Source: Adineta steineri
Taxonomy: Eukaryota; Rotifera; Eurotatoria; Adinetida; Adinetidae
Assembly: GCA_905250115.1 (NCBI GenBank)
Contig: CAJNOI010000055.1
Span: 151,320 to 215,319 of the forward strand
Length of the DNA: 64,000 nucleotides
Direction: 5' to 3'
The translations under genes were made by a program, and so were the position numbers. Of the stretch, positions 60,372-64,000 are shown in pieces (the first letter of the stretch is position 1; every line of letters starts with the position of its first letter). Below the pieces are notes generated by a model. The model worked only from the letters and a program-made list of their open reading frames with translations. It had not been told where the DNA came from and made no database searches.

Positions 60372-62253
60372 TCTTAAAAATGACGTGTTATCGTAGGCAT
60401 ACAATCATATTTATTCGTTTTTATATAATAGTCCAGCTGATACATCCATTATCTATTATAATGATCGAACACAGATGATGTTTAATCGATTTTAATAGAA
60501 TATTAAAAAGAAAAGAATCTTTTCTTATAATTATTTTAACAAAATAACAGTATGTTCAAATAAATGGCAAGTGTGATCAAATGATCAATTAATTAATTAA
60601 TGAAAAAATTACATAGTGAGGGATTTTAACAAGAAGCAAACTTTGAACAGATTGATTATACGCAAATATATCTATATTAGATAGTGAGAAAAAGATTTAT
60701 TAAAACTTTATATATACAGAATGTCCGAGAAGTCATTTAACAAAAAAAATATTTCAGTATTTTCCTTACCGTTCGAGGAAATGAGCTGATTTTTTTATCA
60801 ATGATAGCGACATGTCTAGAGAGATCATTTGTTAAGTATAATTATTGATTAGTGGTGGTACTTTATCCAGTAGTGTAAAGATAGAAGACTATCTTTACTA
60901 TTGACTTCAACAGAAAAATGAATATCTTCATTACGACTCGGGCAAACAAATTAGCTTTTTATCATTGGTAGAGATGCATTTAAGTTTCATTTTGAAAAAG
61001 ACATGTTTATAGAAATTCTTTGTTCAGTATGTTGTTTTTTTTCTTATCTGTGGAAAGATAATTTTTTCTGTTAAAATCAATAGTGATACTTAACAAATGA
61101 TCTCTCTCTCGACATATCTTTATGGATATATACTTTGAACAAGTCTATATCGTCGATAAAAATAAATCAGCTCAAGCCATACGAGTAGTATTCAAATATT
61201 TTTCTAAAATGAGTCTTCTGACATTCTGCATATATTTGTATAGCTTCCACAAAAGTTATAAGAATAGCGTATTGTTCGTTCATGATTCTTAAAGAAAAAA
61301 GTATGTGATAGTGGTTGTTAGCTGAAGACAACTGAACCATTTATCAAACTTTGAAATTATTTTCTAACTTGATTTCTGAGATACTGATTTTTAATACAAT
61401 CCTGTTAATTATTTATTTGTTTCATTAATATGTAAAATAATTTTTCTTCTTTCCTTTTGTTTGTCCTACAATTTTTTTACTTAATTGGGTGAATAGCTAT
61501 TTTATTCGACGTCAAAAATAAATCTAATTTCAGAAAAGCTACTCGAGAGTTTTTAGTTACAAGTAAAAGATAAAGTTTTATGAAAATCATAATTTATGAT
61601 TATAGTATTGACAGCTATGAAAGTAAAAGTTAAACTTATGTAGAAGGTAGAATTTATAAATGTGTTATTAGCAGCCATACAAATCTGTTGATAAAATAAA
61701 TGATGAACTTTTTCTGTGATTATAACGCATAACTGTATTATTCATGGTCAAAGAAGTTTAACAAATAAGTTAAAGGTAAACTTATGTCGAAAGTAAAAGT
61801 TATAATTGTGTTATTGGCAGCCATAAAAATTTGACAAAGCAAAATTTTTCATATATCGTATGAATAAACTTGCGTCAGAAGATAATATCGTTCTGAAGAG
61901 AAAGTTATTTCGTAAATCTCTCGAATCAATGTTTATCTGAAGACGCCACATCAGAGCATTCATTCTTTTAAAAGCTTGATCACATAAAAAAACGTTGATC
62001 ATAAAGTAACAGAAGAGTAAATTTGTTATGGTTAGATGAGGAAGTACGAAATATTATTGGAAACACCTGTGACACACTTTAGTTTAAGTAACTATTTATA
62101 TATATGTATGCATGTATGAAGACCATTATCTGTGTCGTTTTCTTTAGTTATTTTGCTTGTTAGTAACTTTTCTCTTACATGTTTGTATTTTGACTTTTAT
62201 TTATAGAATCATGTGTATAGACATCACTTTCAAATATTTTGTGTTCAGGTTTT
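60372..62253. other. Gene-poor interval with inverted and direct repeats
   Basis: No gene recognised. It contains a large imperfect inverted repeat (60783-61173) and a pair of direct repeats (about 61624-61684 and 61771-61830) sharing AAACTTATGT, then TGTGTTATT and GCAGCCATA. Confidence 0.5.
60783..61173. repeat. Imperfect ~390-bp inverted repeat (MITE-like)
   Basis: The left arm has GAGCTGATT, then GACATGTCTAGAGAGATCATT, TTGTTAAGTAT and ATTGATT. The right arm carries the same blocks on the other strand in the same order, with insertions. Non-coding. Probably a decayed foldback or MITE; no clear target duplication seen. Confidence 0.6.
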
Positions 62254-62884
62254 TAAAATGAAACAAATCAATCAACTTATTTTATTATTCGTTACTGTAG
62301 CTGTTAGTATAACAGATATAGATAATTAAAAAGTAATCAGAAGCTGTTTGATTCGTTTTTTCCTAATAGTTGGATTCTATCAAAGAAACAATTATCAACA
62401 TTTATCTGTTCATTTATAGATAGTTATCTGTTGATTTTATACTTTCAACATTAAACTATCAAACGGTTAGGTATGCTCGATCTTGATGAATATATTGTAC
62501 CACTACATCCCTACAAAACCATCGTTGATTATATACATGAAAAGTTTGGTTGACGAATTATAGGATCAATTAATTTATCGAGTTAATTCTTTTGCAATAA
62601 AAACGCTAGTGCATATACTCCAGGAGAAAATGATACAAATCGTTTAATTATCGAACGATCTACTTTTAGTGCACGTCATCTATATAAACGTGGACGGGAA
62701 AAGTATTTGAATCGACCACGTTTTGTTCAATATCTATCAATTCATCATCAAACAGTTGGATTTTCGAAAAAAATAACCATCAGAAAAGCACATGACACTT
62801 GCTCATTATGTATTGACGAGTCGTCTACGTACAATGCAGGGATGTGATTTGAACGAAATCGTTGAAGACAGTGGTATTCGTTAA
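62254..62884 (+). pseudogene. Decayed, unrecognised reading frame
   Basis: ATG 62258 begins a signal-peptide-like stretch, MKQINQLILLFVTVAVSITD, stopped by TAA. Downstream blocks in shifting frames still look protein-coding: LDEYIVPLHPYKTIVDYIHE, then AYTPGENDTNRLIIERSTF followed by SARHLYKRGREKYLNRPRF, then after an A-run TLAHYVLTSRLRTMQGCDLN and EIVEDSGIR. At least two stops and one frame change separate them, and no set of GT-AG introns I tried joins them. No family recognised. Confidence 0.35.
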
Positions 62885-64000
62885 TAAAGTGAAAGATACG
62901 ATAGCAACTTTGATGAATAAGTATTCAAATCGAACAATTCTATAAAAATATTTAAACATTTTTTATCAGTGAATATAGATTATTCGGTATTTTTATCTTT
63001 CACGTGAGAAAATCCAAAGAAGATCATTGAAACATGCTAGTATTATGTATATTCAAGTAAGATGTTTTAAATATCATATACTACATTTTAAAATGAATAT
63101 GTAAGATGATATCTTATTACGAATTCTCTTCAATTCTCTTACAAAAGCTTTTTTTGCAAGGATTCCAGTCATTTTTGGAAAATACATAAAATCAATAATA
63201 CTGGAATGTCTTCTTAACTTCCTAAAGCACTATATCTTTGATCATTTGTGAATTCTAATAAAGTTTCACGATGATTTACTAGTGAATATCAATGAATCTG
63301 TTGCGAGTATTTCGAAACTATTCACGTATAAATTTATTTTCTCTTTTAATGTAATATAGCATTCTAAAACGTCAAGATGTAAGCATTTATTCTTAATAAT
63401 GAATTTTATTCCTACTAGGAATCGACTAAAAAATACTGAGAGTACAAATTTGTAAAAAGTGATTATATACATCCAGATAGATATAGTGAGTTAATTAGTA
63501 AAAATTAATTTATATCATATAGTCTTACATGTATGAAATATCTTAGTCTAATGTAAGTGTTAATAAGCAACAGCATACAGAAAATTGAAGCATAGATTAA
63601 TTATCGTATTTAAAATACAGGATATGTTTTTCAACTATCCAATTTATATACCAATTAATTATGAAAAAATATATTATTTGTTGTTTTATAATTCATAAAT
63701 AAGAAGAAGAGCGTTGACATAATACAATTTTCAATAAATGTAATGAATCAAAAATTCAGTTACTTTCTTTGAAGCTGAAGAGAAGAAGTCGTAGAAATGT
63801 TTGTAAGCTGATTGATTTTTATTTGTATTAAATTTTTTCTTCTATACATGTGCTACTGTATTGCATAACCTACACTTTTTTTTTGAATATAATAAAGAAT
63901 TCATAAAGCAAAATTACTATGAAGTTAAACTATTTTGTATATGTTAATCATTAAATGTATGTGAGATTATTAACGTAATTTTTTACTAATTAATTCATAA
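62885..64000. other. Terminal noncoding interval
   Basis: AT-rich, no gene recognised up to the window edge. Confidence 0.4.

Overview
This is an AT-rich metazoan nuclear window, most likely from a bdelloid rotifer. The case for that is cumulative. Genes are compact, with many GT-AG introns of about 50-80 nt. A 138-bp tract is built on TGTGGG, the hexamer reported as the bdelloid telomere repeat. There is a single-pass membrane protein with FG-GAP/VCBS-type repeats, a class known to be abundant in bdelloids. Several genes look bacterial or fungal in type. Unpaired 3' splice sites lie at or just before many start codons, as expected where mRNAs receive a trans-spliced leader. The species cannot be fixed from sequence alone.

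Layout. 0-9.5 kb: an FG-GAP repeat membrane protein cut by the window edge (minus), a broken piggyBac-like fragment, a bacterial-type sugar isomerase/epimerase, the interstitial TGTGGG tract and an RTA1-like seven-helix protein. 9.9-16.5 kb: three tightly packed plus-strand housekeeping genes, AMFR/gp78 (ER-associated ubiquitin ligase), SNF8/VPS22 (ESCRT-II) and TBCCD1 (centrosome/Golgi positioning). 16.7-20.8 kb: a convergent NKCC-type SLC12 cotransporter. 20.8-24.9 kb: gene-poor, with a hAT-like MITE. 24.9-30.5 kb: a Hox3-type homeobox gene carrying a 6-nt microexon, then a Quaking/How RNA-binding gene with two possible C-termini. 31.8-32.9 kb: an orphan first exon, an assembly gap of 100 N, and the 3' end of a P2X receptor gene. 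33.7-38.5 kb (minus): a short MYST acetyltransferase, a COA1-like mitochondrial assembly factor and ethanolamine kinase. 39.9-46.5 kb: a secreted hevein/double-psi-barrel protein, a RING/TRAF-zinc-finger coiled-coil protein and a trypsin-like protease. 47.9-51.9 kb: ubiquitin-activating enzyme UBA1. 52.3-53.9 kb: a piggyBac-like scrap and a membrane-anchored FkbM-type methyltransferase. 56.2-60.4 kb: a divergent nuclear receptor, convergent with an intronless choline-transporter-like gene. 60.4-64 kb: inverted and direct repeats and a decayed, unrecognised reading frame.

Conserved core genes (UBA1, gp78, SNF8, NKCC, Hox3, Quaking, MYST) are interleaved with probably acquired genes and small non-autonomous transposons, several inside introns. 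UBA1 and gp78 act in the same pathway, and gp78 and SNF8 both serve membrane-protein turnover, but nothing here shows that their proximity is functional. Exon boundaries were placed by hand from GT-AG sites, reading-frame phase and recalled family conservation. Nothing was searched against a database.
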